A stretch of DNA of 64,000 bases. Origin: Sediminibacterium soli. Lineage in GTDB: Bacteria > Bacteroidota > Bacteroidia > Chitinophagales > Chitinophagaceae. A program made the position numbers and the translations under genes. The notes beneath the pieces are model-generated. The model was not told where the DNA came from. It saw only the letters and a program-made list of their open reading frames with translations, and searched no databases. The stretch spans positions 431,107 to 495,106 of the forward strand of contig NZ_JAACJR010000008.1 in the NCBI RefSeq assembly GCF_009939225.1. The letters are read 5' to 3'. Shown here one piece after another: positions 33,767-42,906 of this stretch. Within the stretch, counting starts at the first letter, position 1; every line of letters begins with the position of its first letter.

Positions 33767-36460
33767 TTAGTTATTTACAACAAAATGATAGCTGCCCGAA
33801 CCCAATTCCATCACCACATAGCTTTCCTCCTGTTTTCCATTGATGGCGAGTCCGCCTGTTTCGGTAATGGCCGCCTGGTTTTTTGCAGGCAGGTATACGG
33901 TTGCGCGCGTATTGACGGGTATTTCCACATCCATCAGCAGCCTGTTGCCTTCACGCTTCCAGCTGTTACTGAGTTTGCCGTAATAGGTTTGCAGGGAGGC
34001 TGAAGCATGGGTAAAGCCGCCGCCGGGTACCGGCCTGATGCGCGCATGACGGTAACCCACACCATCTTCATAGGTATCCAAACCGGCCATCACCCGGTAC
34101 ATCCAGTCGCCGATGGCGCCATAGGCATAATGGTTGTACGAGTTCATCGAAGGAACCTGGAAACTGCCATCGGGCTTAATACCGTCCCATCTTTCCCATA
34201 TGGTGGTGGCACCCATTTTTACCGGGTATAACCAGGAGGGATAGGTTTCCTGCAGCAATAACTGATAGGCAAGATCGGCATGACCAAACCTGGTCAGCAC
34301 ATGGCACAGATAAGGCGTACCCAGAAAACCGGTGGTAAGGTGGTTGTCGTAGCTTTTAATGTTTTCCACCAGCCTGTCTGCCGCCTGTGTCCGCATCGGC
34401 TCGGGCAGCATATCAAAATTCAATGCAAGCACGTATGCCGTTTGTGTACTTGAGACCAGGCGACCGTTGCCTGTTACATATTCTTTTACAAACGCATTTT
34501 TGATCTTTTGCAGCAGCGCCTGGTAATTTGCCGCATCATTCTGTTTACCCAGTTCGGTGGCCGCGTTGACCAGCAACTGTGTTGAGTAAGCGTAAAAACA
34601 CTGTGCGATCAGGTATTTATCTGTTACCGCCGCTCGGCCGCTGTTATCGTCATCGGGTCGGTAGAACAACCAGTCGCCAAAATGAAAACCGGTGTTCCAG
34701 AGATCGTTTTTACTGCGGCTTTGCATATAACTCACCCAGGCCTTCATGCTGGCGTACTGGTTTTCGAGTATTTGTTTATCGCCGTAGGCCAGGTACATCG
34801 TCCAGGGAATGATATTGGCCACATCGGCCCATCCTGCAGAAGCGCCTGCATTGGCGCCGAGTACATTCGGCACCACAAAAGGCACGCTTCCGTTGGGCTG
34901 CTGATCGGCTTCCACATCTTTGAGCCATTTGTAAAAAAAGTTGTGCACGTTCATATTAAAAGACGCCGTTCGCGCAAATACCTGCGCATCGCCGGTCCAG
35001 CCCAGCCGTTCATCGCGTTGCGGGCAGTCTGTAGGCACGTCGAGAAAATTTCCTTTCTGTCCCCATACAATGTTTTTCTGTAACTGGTTGATCAGCGGAT
35101 GCGACGATTCGAAACCTCCCGTTACGGGCATATCGGAATACAATGCCACGGCGCTGATATGCTCCGGTTTGATCTCTCCCGGGTAACCCTCCAGTTTCAC
35201 GTAACGGAAGCCATGCCAGGTGAAATGCGGTTCAAAACTTTCTTCTTCCCCGCCTTTCAGGATAAACACATCCTGCGATTTTGCCGCACGCAGATTGGTA
35301 ATGTAAAAATTGCCGCTTTTGTCCAGCACTTCTGCATGGGATACTACGATCTTACTGCCGGCATTACCCTTTGCCTTCAGCGTTACCCAGCCAACCAGGT
35401 TCTGCCCGAAATCGATCACCTGTTCCCCGGATGGCGTACGGAATATTTTTACGGGCTGAAAAGTTTCGTGTTTACGGACCGGCTCATTGTAAGTGGCCAC
35501 CAGCGTATGCATGGGGTGACTGGCGGGTTTTACGCCGCTCCAACCCGCATCATTATACGAAGCCAGGCGCCAGCCCTGTTTCTCCTCGCGCGCATCGATG
35601 GTTTCTCCATTGTATATTTCGGAAGAGCGGATGGCACCTGTTGCCGATTTCCAGGTGTCATCGGTTACCACCGACTCGCGTGATCCGTCTGTATATACGA
35701 TATCCACCTGCATCAGCAGGGTAATATCCTTACCATAGAAATTTTTGTTGTTCGAAAAACCGATATAACCGCGGTACCAGCCGCTGCCCAGCGCAACACC
35801 GATCGCGTTCGTTCCTTTACCCAGCATTGCCGTTACATCGTATGCCTGGTACTGCAGGCGTTTCTGGTAGGCGGTCCATCCCGGGGTAAGGTAATCGTTG
35901 CCGATGCGTTTGCCGTTCAGGCTGGCTTCGTACAAACCATGCGCGGTGATGTATGCGGTGGCCGATGCAACGGTCTTACTGATGGAGAATTGTTTCCGGA
36001 ACAAAGGACTTGGCCGCTGAACGCTGTCTTCCGTATATCCCGGCTCTATCCATTTTGCTTTCCAGTCCTGCGCCTGTAACAAAGCCATCTGAAAAAATGC
36101 CGGGGCGCTGGCTGCCATGCGTCCCTGGTTGTCCCAGACCGTTACCGTCCACCGGTATTTCTTCCCGCTCTGCAGTGCCGGTCCGTTGTACGCAACATAT
36201 ACAGACTGGCCGGAGTTTTTTTTCCCCGACTCCCATATCACCTGTTTGGGATGCTGCACATCCTGCAGGGTGATGGCGTAGGCTGTCTGGAGTGTATTTC
36301 TTTTATCGCTCTGCAGTTGCCAGCTAAAACGCGGGTGGGTAATATCAAGACCGATAGGGTCCTTCCTGTTTTCGGTGAGTACTTGCTGCAGCATCAGCTG
36401 CGCATACGAACATACGGTAAGCGTTCCGGTAAGAAGTACCAGGCAGATTTTTTTCATCAT
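33767..36460 (-). CDS. Alpha-L-rhamnosidase, GH78
   Basis: An exported 897-residue enzyme with a signal peptide (KKICLVLLTGTLTVCSYAQ). It has the full GH78 order: an N-terminal Ig-like domain (NRKDPIGLDITHPRFSWQL), a rhamnose-binding jelly roll (ATAYITAHGLYEASLNGKRI), the alpha-L-rhamnosidase barrel with DVPTDCPQRDERLGWTGDAQ, which contains catalytic acidic residues, and a C-terminal beta domain. It releases non-reducing terminal rhamnose. It starts 43 bases downstream of the TIM-barrel gene and ends one base before the lyase gene start, so it is operonic. Confidence 0.93.
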   Translation of the reverse strand: MMKKICLVLLTGTLTVCSYAQLMLQQVLTENRKDPIGLDITHPRFSWQLQSDKRNTLQTAYAITLQDVQHPKQVIWESGKKNSGQSVYVAYNGPALQSGKKYRWTVTVWDNQGRMAASAPAFFQMALLQAQDWKAKWIEPGYTEDSVQRPSPLFRKQFSISKTVASATAYITAHGLYEASLNGKRIGNDYLTPGWTAYQKRLQYQAYDVTAMLGKGTNAIGVALGSGWYRGYIGFSNNKNFYGKDITLLMQVDIVYTDGSRESVVTDDTWKSATGAIRSSEIYNGETIDAREEKQGWRLASYNDAGWSGVKPASHPMHTLVATYNEPVRKHETFQPVKIFRTPSGEQVIDFGQNLVGWVTLKAKGNAGSKIVVSHAEVLDKSGNFYITNLRAAKSQDVFILKGGEEESFEPHFTWHGFRYVKLEGYPGEIKPEHISAVALYSDMPVTGGFESSHPLINQLQKNIVWGQKGNFLDVPTDCPQRDERLGWTGDAQVFARTASFNMNVHNFFYKWLKDVEADQQPNGSVPFVVPNVLGANAGASAGWADVANIIPWTMYLAYGDKQILENQYASMKAWVSYMQSRSKNDLWNTGFHFGDWLFYRPDDDNSGRAAVTDKYLIAQCFYAYSTQLLVNAATELGKQNDAANYQALLQKIKNAFVKEYVTGNGRLVSSTQTAYVLALNFDMLPEPMRTQAADRLVENIKSYDNHLTTGFLGTPYLCHVLTRFGHADLAYQLLLQETYPSWLYPVKMGATTIWERWDGIKPDGSFQVPSMNSYNHYAYGAIGDWMYRVMAGLDTYEDGVGYRHARIRPVPGGGFTHASASLQTYYGKLSNSWKREGNRLLMDVEIPVNTRATVYLPAKNQAAITETGGLAINGKQEESYVVMELGSGSYHFVVNN

Positions 36461-36503
36461 GGCATATTTTACAATAACGGCGCAAGCAGGGCCGGGCTAT
36501 TGG

Positions 36504-37430
36504 TTATACAGAAAAACTGTCGGCTGTACGATAGGCATTGATCAGCGCTTCCTCTCCTTCCTTACCGGGTTTTGCATTGCCGTGCTCCATTCCATACACG
36601 CCTTTGTAGCCTTTCTTCAGGATATGTTTGAATATATTCTGGTAATTCATTTCACCGGTGCCGGGTTCTTTGCGGCCCGGGTTATCCCCGATCTGGAAAT
36701 AAGCGATCTCGTCCCACGCCCGGTCTATATTGCTGATGATATTGCCTTCGTTGCGCTGCATATGATACATATCAAAGAGTATTTTGCAGGAAGGACTGTT
36801 CACCGCCTTACAGATCGTATAGGTCTGTGAGGAAAGACGCAGGAACAGTTCAGGCGTATCGCTCAAGGGTTCCATCACCATCACCAGTCCGTGCGGCTCC
36901 AGTATTTCCGCACCGCGGCGCATAAACTCGATCACGTTGGCGGTCTGGTAGGCTTCGGGCAGGGTGCGGTCGTAGTTACCGGGTACCACGGTAATCCATT
37001 TGGCATTGCAGCGCTTGGCCACTTCCACCGAATCCTTGCAGTATTGTATGAATTTGTCCTTCCACTCTTTCTTGCCGCCGGTCATGGATATCTGCAGCGG
37101 CCATTTGTCAAACTGGTTAACAAATACGCCCATGGTCATACCCAGTTTGGCCAGCGTATCGCCAATCTTCTGCTGCATTTCGGGGGTGCGGCTCATCATG
37201 CCGTTATCTTCTATCGCCCTGAAACCCATCTCATGACCGAATTTGATCTGATCGATAAAATCGTTCCCGGCATGGTTTCGGAACATGCCGTCGTGAAAAG
37301 CATAGTTACACTGGAACGGCTGGGCGGCCGTTGCGGTATGCGTTTTTTTTACGGCGGCCATTGTTTCGGACAGGCTGAGCAGCGATCCGCCTGCGAGCAG
37401 ACTTTGCTGCATGAATTTTCTCCTTTGCAT
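36504..37430 (-). CDS. Exported sugar isomerase/epimerase-like TIM barrel protein
   Basis: A 308-residue protein of the xylose isomerase-like/hydroxypyruvate isomerase superfamily. The N terminus MQRRKFMQQSLLAGGSLLSL is a Tat-like or Sec signal, so it acts outside the cytoplasm. Motifs with metal-binding acids are VMVMEPLSDTPELFL, KILFDMYHMQRNEGNII, AYFQIGDNPGRKEPG and YGMEHGNA. Members of this family isomerise sugars or keto-sugars, and some act with Gfo/Idh oxidoreductases in 3-keto-sugar metabolism. It leads the minus-strand run into GH78. The reaction here is not known. Confidence 0.82.
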   Translation of the reverse strand: MQRRKFMQQSLLAGGSLLSLSETMAAVKKTHTATAAQPFQCNYAFHDGMFRNHAGNDFIDQIKFGHEMGFRAIEDNGMMSRTPEMQQKIGDTLAKLGMTMGVFVNQFDKWPLQISMTGGKKEWKDKFIQYCKDSVEVAKRCNAKWITVVPGNYDRTLPEAYQTANVIEFMRRGAEILEPHGLVMVMEPLSDTPELFLRLSSQTYTICKAVNSPSCKILFDMYHMQRNEGNIISNIDRAWDEIAYFQIGDNPGRKEPGTGEMNYQNIFKHILKKGYKGVYGMEHGNAKPGKEGEEALINAYRTADSFSV

Positions 37431-37508
37431 GTAGCGTGGTATTTGTCGCTAAATTTACGGCTATCACCCTATAAACGATCAACTTTGTTAAGATATACAG
37501 GTTTTATT

Positions 37509-38504
37509 ATGATCGCCCTGCTGTGTGGCGCAACGGCGCAGGGCCAGTTGAAGAAATATGTTTTTCCGAACCAGAAAATGGGATCGCCATTTACTATCAT
37601 TATGGTTGCGGACGATTCGGTGCGGGCAGGGCAGCTGGCCGGCGAATGCTTCGGATTGGTGGATTCGCTCAATCGCATATTCAGCGACTACGATCCTGGC
37701 AGCGAGCTGAGCCTTGTCAATAATACGGCAGGAACGTCGACCGAACAGCCGCTCTCGCCCGCGCTCTGGCAGCTGATGCTGTTGTCGGAACAGGCCTGGC
37801 GCAAAAGCCATGGCGCTTTTGATATCTCGGTGGGCCCGCTCAGCATGGTATGGCGTAAGGCAAGAAAAACCCGGCAGTTTCCCACCGCCGGAGAAATTGC
37901 GTCGGCAAAAAAAGCCACCGGCTTCGATGCCATCCGGCTCGATAAGACAAAGCATACCGTTCTGCTCACCAAAAAAGGAATGCGGCTCGACCCGGGCGGT
38001 ATTGCCAAAGGGTATATTGCCCAGCTGGTGCTGGACCGGCTTACCATGAGAGGTATTCGCAGCGCACTGGTGGATGCAGGCGGCGATATGGCGATGAGCG
38101 GCGCGCCTCCGGGCAGCGCAGGCTGGACCATCGGCGTAAACGTACCGGAAACAACAGACGAACTGCTGTCGAAGAAACTGCTGCTGCAAAACATAGCGGT
38201 GGCCACTTCGGGGGATATTTACCAGTATATCGAACATGGCGACAAAAAATATTCACATATCATAGATCCCCGCACGGGCTATGGCATTACCACGCAGCGC
38301 AATGTAACGGTGATTGCCGGTAACGGTGCCGAAGCCGACTGGCTCGCCACCGCCTGCAGCATACTGCCTGTTGCGCAGGCCAGGAAACTTGCGGAAGCCT
38401 GTCACGCAGAACTGCTGATCAATGAACGCAAAGCCGGAAAGCTGGCAACGCATACCACCAAAGGCTTTGCACGGTACTGGAAAAACACCCGCCCGGGCAA
38501 CTGA
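37509..38504 (+). CDS. apbE: FAD:protein FMN transferase (ApbE family)
   Basis: An exported protein of 331 residues that attaches FMN covalently to a Thr or Ser of membrane flavoproteins such as NqrB/NqrC. Typical motifs are MGSPFTIIMVADD, FSDYDPGSELSLVN, AFDISVGPLSMVW, RLDPGGIAKGYIAQLVLD, VDAGGDMAMSG and SHIIDPRTGYGITT. The short hydrophobic start MIALLCGATAQGQ serves as the signal; an in-frame TTG 24 bases earlier would lengthen it (LLRYTGFIMIALLCG). A CAACTTTG stretch near 37481-37488 could be the -7 box, which supports ATG at 37509. It is divergent from the TIM-barrel gene with 78 bases between. Confidence 0.9.
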   Translation: MIALLCGATAQGQLKKYVFPNQKMGSPFTIIMVADDSVRAGQLAGECFGLVDSLNRIFSDYDPGSELSLVNNTAGTSTEQPLSPALWQLMLLSEQAWRKSHGAFDISVGPLSMVWRKARKTRQFPTAGEIASAKKATGFDAIRLDKTKHTVLLTKKGMRLDPGGIAKGYIAQLVLDRLTMRGIRSALVDAGGDMAMSGAPPGSAGWTIGVNVPETTDELLSKKLLLQNIAVATSGDIYQYIEHGDKKYSHIIDPRTGYGITTQRNVTVIAGNGAEADWLATACSILPVAQARKLAEACHAELLINERKAGKLATHTTKGFARYWKNTRPGN

Positions 38505-38688
38505 GGAACGGGCTGATGCGGATCGGTGCGGACGTAACGGCCCGCCTGTTGTCCATGGCTTTTCACGGTGTATTTCCTGCTCAACCGGTTGCGCATTTTT
38601 TACTGTTATAAAATGCTGTTTTTCGCGTGGCCGATGCGGTATTTTATTACACAAATTGGCTATCTTGAAAAGCCCTAAAATTGCTGAT

Positions 38689-39624
38689 GTGAAAAAATGT
38701 TTTCTCTGCATTTCTGTTTTGTTTTCTGTTCATGGTGTTTTTGCACAGACCGGCAATTTTCAGTCTTATGAACAGGCCATACCGGGCAGCGGTTTTCGTT
38801 TTAAAATGGTTCCGGTAAAAGAAGGCGATGTGCTGATGGGAAGCGCGCCGGCTGAAAAAGGCCGCAATGCAGACGAAGGTCCGCAGCAGAAAATACATAT
38901 CGCCCCATTCTGGATGGCCGCTTATGAAGTGACCAGGGATGAACTGGATGTGTTCCTCAAAGACGAGAACACCAGCCAGAACTCGGATGTGGATGCCATT
39001 ACCAGGCCCAGCCCGCAATACATAGATTTCAGCTGGGGCATGGGCAAGGAAGGCGGCTACCCTGCCAACAGCATGTCGCAGTACGCCGCCCTGATGTACT
39101 GTCGCTGGCTGTACCAGAAAACAGGTGTTTTTTATCGCCTGCCAACGGAAGCGGAATGGGAATATGCCTGCAGGGCGGGCAGCAGCACGGCCTATTTTTT
39201 CGGAAACGATTCTGCGCAGCTTGGCAGCTATGCCTGGTATGCGGCCAACAGCGACGATGCATTTCATAAAGTTGGCGAAAAGCAACCCAATGCATGGGGA
39301 CTGTTCGATATGCTGGGTAATGTGATGGAATGGACGCTGGATCATTATACCGAACACTACCCGGCTTCCGGTAAAGTAGCGGCGAACAGAACGCGGTATC
39401 CGAAGACATTGCGGGGCGGTGGTTTTTCCGAAACGGCAAGGGAGCTCAGGATTGCGGGCCGTATCCAATCCGATCCGTCCTGGAACCAGCGCGATCCGCA
39501 GATACCGAAAAGCCGGTGGTGGATCACCGATGCGCGTTCTGTCGGCTTCCGCATCATGCGCCCGTTCAAACAGCCTTCGAAAGAAGCAGCAGATGCGTTT
39601 TTTTCGGCATACCTTGGGCAATAG
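38689..39624 (+). CDS. Formylglycine-generating-enzyme (SUMF1/FGE-sulfatase) family protein
   Basis: An exported protein of 311 residues (VKKCFLCISVLFSVHGVFAQ as signal, GTG start at 38689). FGE-family blocks are evident: FRFKMVPVKEGDVLMGSAPA, DEGPQQKIHIAPFWMAAYEV, YRLPTEAEWEYACRAGSSTA, GLFDMLGNVMEWTLDHY and TLRGGGFSETARELRIAGR. I do not see the catalytic cysteine pair of true formylglycine-generating enzymes, so it is more likely one of the non-sulfatase-activating relatives of unknown role, common next to Gfo/Idh genes in this phylum. No sulfatase gene is present in the window. A TATCTTGA stretch at 38661-38668 may be the -7 box. Confidence 0.82.
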   Translation: MKKCFLCISVLFSVHGVFAQTGNFQSYEQAIPGSGFRFKMVPVKEGDVLMGSAPAEKGRNADEGPQQKIHIAPFWMAAYEVTRDELDVFLKDENTSQNSDVDAITRPSPQYIDFSWGMGKEGGYPANSMSQYAALMYCRWLYQKTGVFYRLPTEAEWEYACRAGSSTAYFFGNDSAQLGSYAWYAANSDDAFHKVGEKQPNAWGLFDMLGNVMEWTLDHYTEHYPASGKVAANRTRYPKTLRGGGFSETARELRIAGRIQSDPSWNQRDPQIPKSRWWITDARSVGFRIMRPFKQPSKEAADAFFSAYLGQ

Positions 39625-39691
39625 GAATGACGGATATGTCCGCAGAAAAAGAATAACAAACGACCATAAACCATCACAAAAAACCAACACC

Positions 39692-41017
39692 ATGCATAAC
39701 GATGCTGCCAACAACTCTTCGAGAAGAGATTTCGTTAAACAATCCTCGCTGATCGCGGGCGGATTGATCGCTGCGCCATTTCTTTCGCGCGCCAACTTTT
39801 TTTCCGGTGCGGATGATGCCATCAAGGTGGTACTGATCGGATGCGGCGGCCGCGGCACCGGTGCGGCCATGCAGGCGCTGAGAAGCAAACAGAATGTAAA
39901 ACTGGTTGCAATGGCGGATGCCTTCAAAGACAATATCGACAAATGCCTGAAATCGTTAACATCCGATGAAACGCCTGCCGATGTAAAAAACAGGATCGAT
40001 GTACCCGAAGAAAGAAAGTTCACGGGTTTTGATGCGTACCAGAAAGCCATCCCGCTTGCCGATGTGGTCATACTGGCAACGCCTCCGGGATTCCGTCCCA
40101 TTCATTTCGATGAAGCCATCAGGCAGAACAAACATGTGTTCATGGAAAAACCCGTGGCCACAGACCCCGCCGGCGTGCAGAAAGTACTGGCTACGGCGGA
40201 GATCGCGAAACAGAAAAAACTGAATGTGGTGGTGGGTCTGCAAAGACATTACCAGACTTCCTACCGCGAGCTGTTTGCCAGGAAGGATATGATCGGCGAC
40301 ATCACTTCGGCACAGGCCTGGTGGAACAACGATGGCGTATGGGTGCGCGCCCGTAAACCGGAACAGACCGAGATGGAATACCAGATGCGCAACTGGTATT
40401 ATTTTGTATGGCTTTGCGGCGATCATATCACCGAGCAGCATATCCATAACCTGGACGTGATCAACTGGTTCAAGGGAGGCTACCCTGTAAAAGCGCAGGG
40501 TATGGGCGGCCGCCAGGTGCGTAAGGGAAAGGATAACGGGGAGATATTTGACCACCACTATGTTGAATTCGAGTATGCCGATGGTTCTATCCTGAACAGC
40601 CAGTGCCGTCATATACCCGGTACCATGAGCCGCGTAGACGAACTGCTGGTTGGCACCAAGGGAAAAATACAGTGCGGCCGCGGCACCATCACCGATCCGA
40701 GCGGGAAGGTTTTGTACCAGTTCGACAGGAAAACGGAGAACCAGCCTTACCAGGCCGAACACGATGAACTGTTTGCCGCTATCGCCAAAGGCGAATACAA
40801 ATTTGCCGATGCCGAAAACGGCGCAAAGAGCACCATGACCTCCATACTGGGGCGGATGGCTACCTACAGCGGACAGGTGGTCAGCTGGGACAAAGCCATT
40901 CATTCCGGCATCAACATACAACCGAAAGTATATGCATGGGATGCCGCACCGCCGGTAGTGCCCAATGCAGACGGGTTCTACAATATTCCCGTACCCGGCG
41001 TAACCAGGTATGTGTAA
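39692..41017 (+). CDS. Exported Gfo/Idh/MocA family oxidoreductase (Tat type)
   Basis: A 441-residue NAD(P)-dependent oxidoreductase. SSRRDFVKQSSLIAGGLIAA is a Tat signal with RR. The nucleotide-binding fold contains VVLIGCGGRGTGAAMQAL, and the catalytic-lysine motif is FMEKPVATD. Histidine-rich CGDHITEQHIHNLDVINWF is typical of this exported subgroup. It follows the FGE-like gene by 67 bases and precedes a DUF1080 gene, but a strong terminator stands between it and DUF1080. In related systems such enzymes oxidise the C3 hydroxyl of sugars or glycosides; that is the inferred role here. Confidence 0.9.
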   Translation: MHNDAANNSSRRDFVKQSSLIAGGLIAAPFLSRANFFSGADDAIKVVLIGCGGRGTGAAMQALRSKQNVKLVAMADAFKDNIDKCLKSLTSDETPADVKNRIDVPEERKFTGFDAYQKAIPLADVVILATPPGFRPIHFDEAIRQNKHVFMEKPVATDPAGVQKVLATAEIAKQKKLNVVVGLQRHYQTSYRELFARKDMIGDITSAQAWWNNDGVWVRARKPEQTEMEYQMRNWYYFVWLCGDHITEQHIHNLDVINWFKGGYPVKAQGMGGRQVRKGKDNGEIFDHHYVEFEYADGSILNSQCRHIPGTMSRVDELLVGTKGKIQCGRGTITDPSGKVLYQFDRKTENQPYQAEHDELFAAIAKGEYKFADAENGAKSTMTSILGRMATYSGQVVSWDKAIHSGINIQPKVYAWDAAPPVVPNADGFYNIPVPGVTRYV

Positions 41018-41031
41018 ATAAGCCGTTTTTT

Positions 41032-41074
41032 GCCAATGGGCCGGTTTTTTCAAACCGGCCCATTGGCTCTTTTT
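41032..41074 (+). terminator. Strong Rho-independent terminator after the Gfo/Idh gene
   Basis: GCCAATGGGCCGGTTT (41032-41047) pairs perfectly over 16 bases with AAACCGGCCCATTGGC (41052-41067), with a TTTC loop and a TCTTTTT tail. It lies 15 bases beyond the stop of the oxidoreductase and separates it from the DUF1080 gene. Confidence 0.93.
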
Positions 41075-41091
41075 AAAATAGTGTATTTTTA
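41062..41091 (+). promoter_or_regulatory. Possible DUF1080 promoter overlapping the terminator
   Basis: ATTG (41062-41065) in the 3' arm of the terminator lies 18 bases before TATTTTTA (41084-41091), one base from the TAnnTTTG consensus. The DUF1080 ATG follows 17 bases later. The tight packing of terminator and promoter would let the hydrolase be expressed independently of the oxidoreductase. Confidence 0.4.
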
Positions 41092-41108
41092 TTCATCATT
41101 CCCAGCAC

Positions 41109-41759
41109 ATGATGAATACACGCAATATTCCCCTACTCTTTATTCTTGCAGCCGTTTTTATCGTTTCCTGCGCAGGAACGCATCACAGCAGGCAGGGCAA
41201 ATGGATCTCCCTTTTCGACGGAAAAACACTCAGCAACTGGCATGTGGGCGCCAATGCACAAACCTTCCGTGCAGACAGCGGCATGATCATCGTGCATGGC
41301 AATACCGCACACCTGTTTTACGAGGGACCGGTTGCCGCGCATAGTTTTACCAATTTCGAATTCAGGGCCGATGTGATGACCAAACCCGGCGCCAATTCCG
41401 GCATCTATTTCCATACCCTGTACCAGGAGAAAGGATGGCCTGCCAAAGGCTACGAAGTGCAGGTAAATAATTCGCATACCGACTGGAGAAGAACAGGCAG
41501 CCTGTATGGCATCAGCGATGTACGCGAAAACCTGGCGCAGGACAACCAATGGTTCACCGAGCATATTATTGTACAGGGCAAACACATCATCATCAAAGTG
41601 AACGATAAGATTGCCGTTGATTATACCGAGCCCGATAATGTACAGCGCGGCAAAGGCAGCGAGCAACGAAAAATATCCAACGGCACATTTGCCCTGCAGG
41701 GCCATGACCCCAACAGTGTGGTGTATTATAAGAACGTGCAGGTGAAGCTATTGGAGTGA
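41109..41759 (+). CDS. DUF1080 lipoprotein (3-keto-disaccharide hydrolase-like)
   Basis: A lipoprotein of 216 residues (FILAAVFIVSCAG, lipobox VSC). The concanavalin-like fold of DUF1080 (PF06439) is recognisable from GKWISLFDGKTLSNWHVG, EFRADVMTKPGANSGIYFHT, GYEVQVNNSHTDWRRTGSLY and GTFALQGHDPNSVVYYKNV. Proteins of this family in other bacteria hydrolyse 3-keto glycosides made by Gfo/Idh oxidoreductases, cleaving by elimination. Three such oxidoreductases are encoded within 8 kb. The ATG pair at 41109/41112 makes the exact start ambiguous by one residue. Confidence 0.88.
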   Translation: MMNTRNIPLLFILAAVFIVSCAGTHHSRQGKWISLFDGKTLSNWHVGANAQTFRADSGMIIVHGNTAHLFYEGPVAAHSFTNFEFRADVMTKPGANSGIYFHTLYQEKGWPAKGYEVQVNNSHTDWRRTGSLYGISDVRENLAQDNQWFTEHIIVQGKHIIIKVNDKIAVDYTEPDNVQRGKGSEQRKISNGTFALQGHDPNSVVYYKNVQVKLLE

Positions 41760-41764
41760 TTGGT

Positions 41765-41919
41765 GATTTCCGATTGCAGATTGGCGATTGCCGATTGGGT
41801 TTATATGCGGTAGAGGATGGATGAATTGCAGATCGGATCCGAAAGTATTTGCCTGTCCGTTTGTCTTTACTGCACACCATCACTCAAAATCGGCAATCGC
41901 CAATCTGCAATCGGAAATC
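41765..41919. repeat. Perfect 32-bp inverted repeat between convergent genes
   Basis: Positions 41765-41796 and 41888-41919 are exact reverse complements over 32 bases, separated by 91 bases. The arms are built from near-repeats of CGATTGCAGATTGG/CGATTGCCGATTGG. The DUF1080 stop (41759) and the transporter stop (41929) flank it closely. It has no coding sequence. It may act as a two-way transcription stop or be a small mobile element (MITE-like); no target-site duplication is obvious. Confidence 0.9.
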
Positions 41920-41928
41920 GAAAATCCC

Positions 41929-42816
41929 TCATTTTCTCCTGTAGTTGGTCAGGAACACGCCGCCCATGATCAGTGCTGCTGCCAGTATTTTCGGCAGGCT
42001 CAGGGATTCGTTCAGCAGGATCATGGAAGCCATCGTGGCAAAAAAAGGCTGTGTGTAGATAAAAGCGCCTGTGCCGCTGGCACCGAGTTTGTTGATGCTG
42101 TAATTCATCAGCTGGTACGCAATAAAGGTGGCGCCCAGCACCACATAGACCAGCGAAAACCAGCTAAGCGCATCAAACGCCTGCCACTGCACTTCCTTCA
42201 GGGCATTCCAGCCAAGGGGCAGGCTGAACAGGCAGCCGAACAGGAATACCCATTGCAGGATATGCGCCGCTTTGTATTTGGGCATCACGGGTCTGATGAA
42301 TACCACGTACAGGGAATAACTGATGGCGCCCATGATCGCAAACAGATCTCCCAGCAACTGCTGCCCCCCGGCTTTATCGGAAAGATCGCGGGAAAATACA
42401 AGCAGGGCACCGCCGCAAACCCCCAGTGCCAACCCCATCAGTTTAAACCTGGTAAGCTTCTCCCTCAATACCCAGGCGGCCAGCAGGGTAATGGTGATCG
42501 GTGTTGTCAGTATCAGCAGCGAGGCATGGATAGGACTGGTTAAAGACATTCCGCGTATGGAAAAAGTCTGGTTCATCACAATACCTGCTATCGCACAGAG
42601 GAAAAGCAGGCGATAGTCTTTTGCAACAATACCTGTTTTAACCGGCCTAACCGCATACATCAGCCAGAACAGTATGGTGGTGGAAACAACGCGAACCGCC
42701 GTTAATGCAATCGGCGGCATCAAGGAAGGGGTAATGTGTTTTACTGCGATGACACTGGTGCCGAAGAAAAAATTTCCCAGCAGCACGGCAATGATCGCTT
42801 TTTGTTTGTCGGTCAT
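41929..42816 (-). CDS. EamA/DMT family transporter
   Basis: A 295-residue inner-membrane permease with ten predicted helices in two EamA repeats. The first begins AIIAVLLGNFFFGTSVIAVK and the second near GDLFAIMGAISYSLYVVFI; the last helices contain TGAFIYTQPFFATMASMILL. These proteins export amino acids, nucleosides or other metabolites, and substrate cannot be predicted. It ends ten bases from the inverted repeat. The start is about 90 bases after the upstream Gfo/Idh stop, so it may belong to the uronate transcript. Confidence 0.88.
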   Translation of the reverse strand: MTDKQKAIIAVLLGNFFFGTSVIAVKHITPSLMPPIALTAVRVVSTTILFWLMYAVRPVKTGIVAKDYRLLFLCAIAGIVMNQTFSIRGMSLTSPIHASLLILTTPITITLLAAWVLREKLTRFKLMGLALGVCGGALLVFSRDLSDKAGGQQLLGDLFAIMGAISYSLYVVFIRPVMPKYKAAHILQWVFLFGCLFSLPLGWNALKEVQWQAFDALSWFSLVYVVLGATFIAYQLMNYSINKLGASGTGAFIYTQPFFATMASMILLNESLSLPKILAAALIMGGVFLTNYRRK

Positions 42817-42906
42817 GCATTCGTATTCAGGAACAGGAAAGGGAACTGCCAGGCAATTCCCTTTCTGCTTTGTTGGTTACGGCGTTTGCTTATAACAAAC
42901 GTTGGG

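Noticed and set aside
36891-37508. The long 5' extension of the ApbE reading frame
   Set aside because: It runs antisense through the TIM-barrel gene; the ApbE domain and its signal begin only near 37509.
38689-39624. A sulfatase-activating role of the FGE-family protein
   Set aside because: I could not find the catalytic cysteine pair, and no sulfatase gene lies in the window.
38647-40101. A minus-strand frame of 484 codons opposite the FGE-like and Gfo/Idh genes
   Set aside because: It spans two good genes on the other strand and shows no domain.
39956-41053. A minus-strand frame of 365 codons opposite the Gfo/Idh gene
   Set aside because: It is a shadow of a well-supported Tat-exported oxidoreductase and overlaps its terminator.
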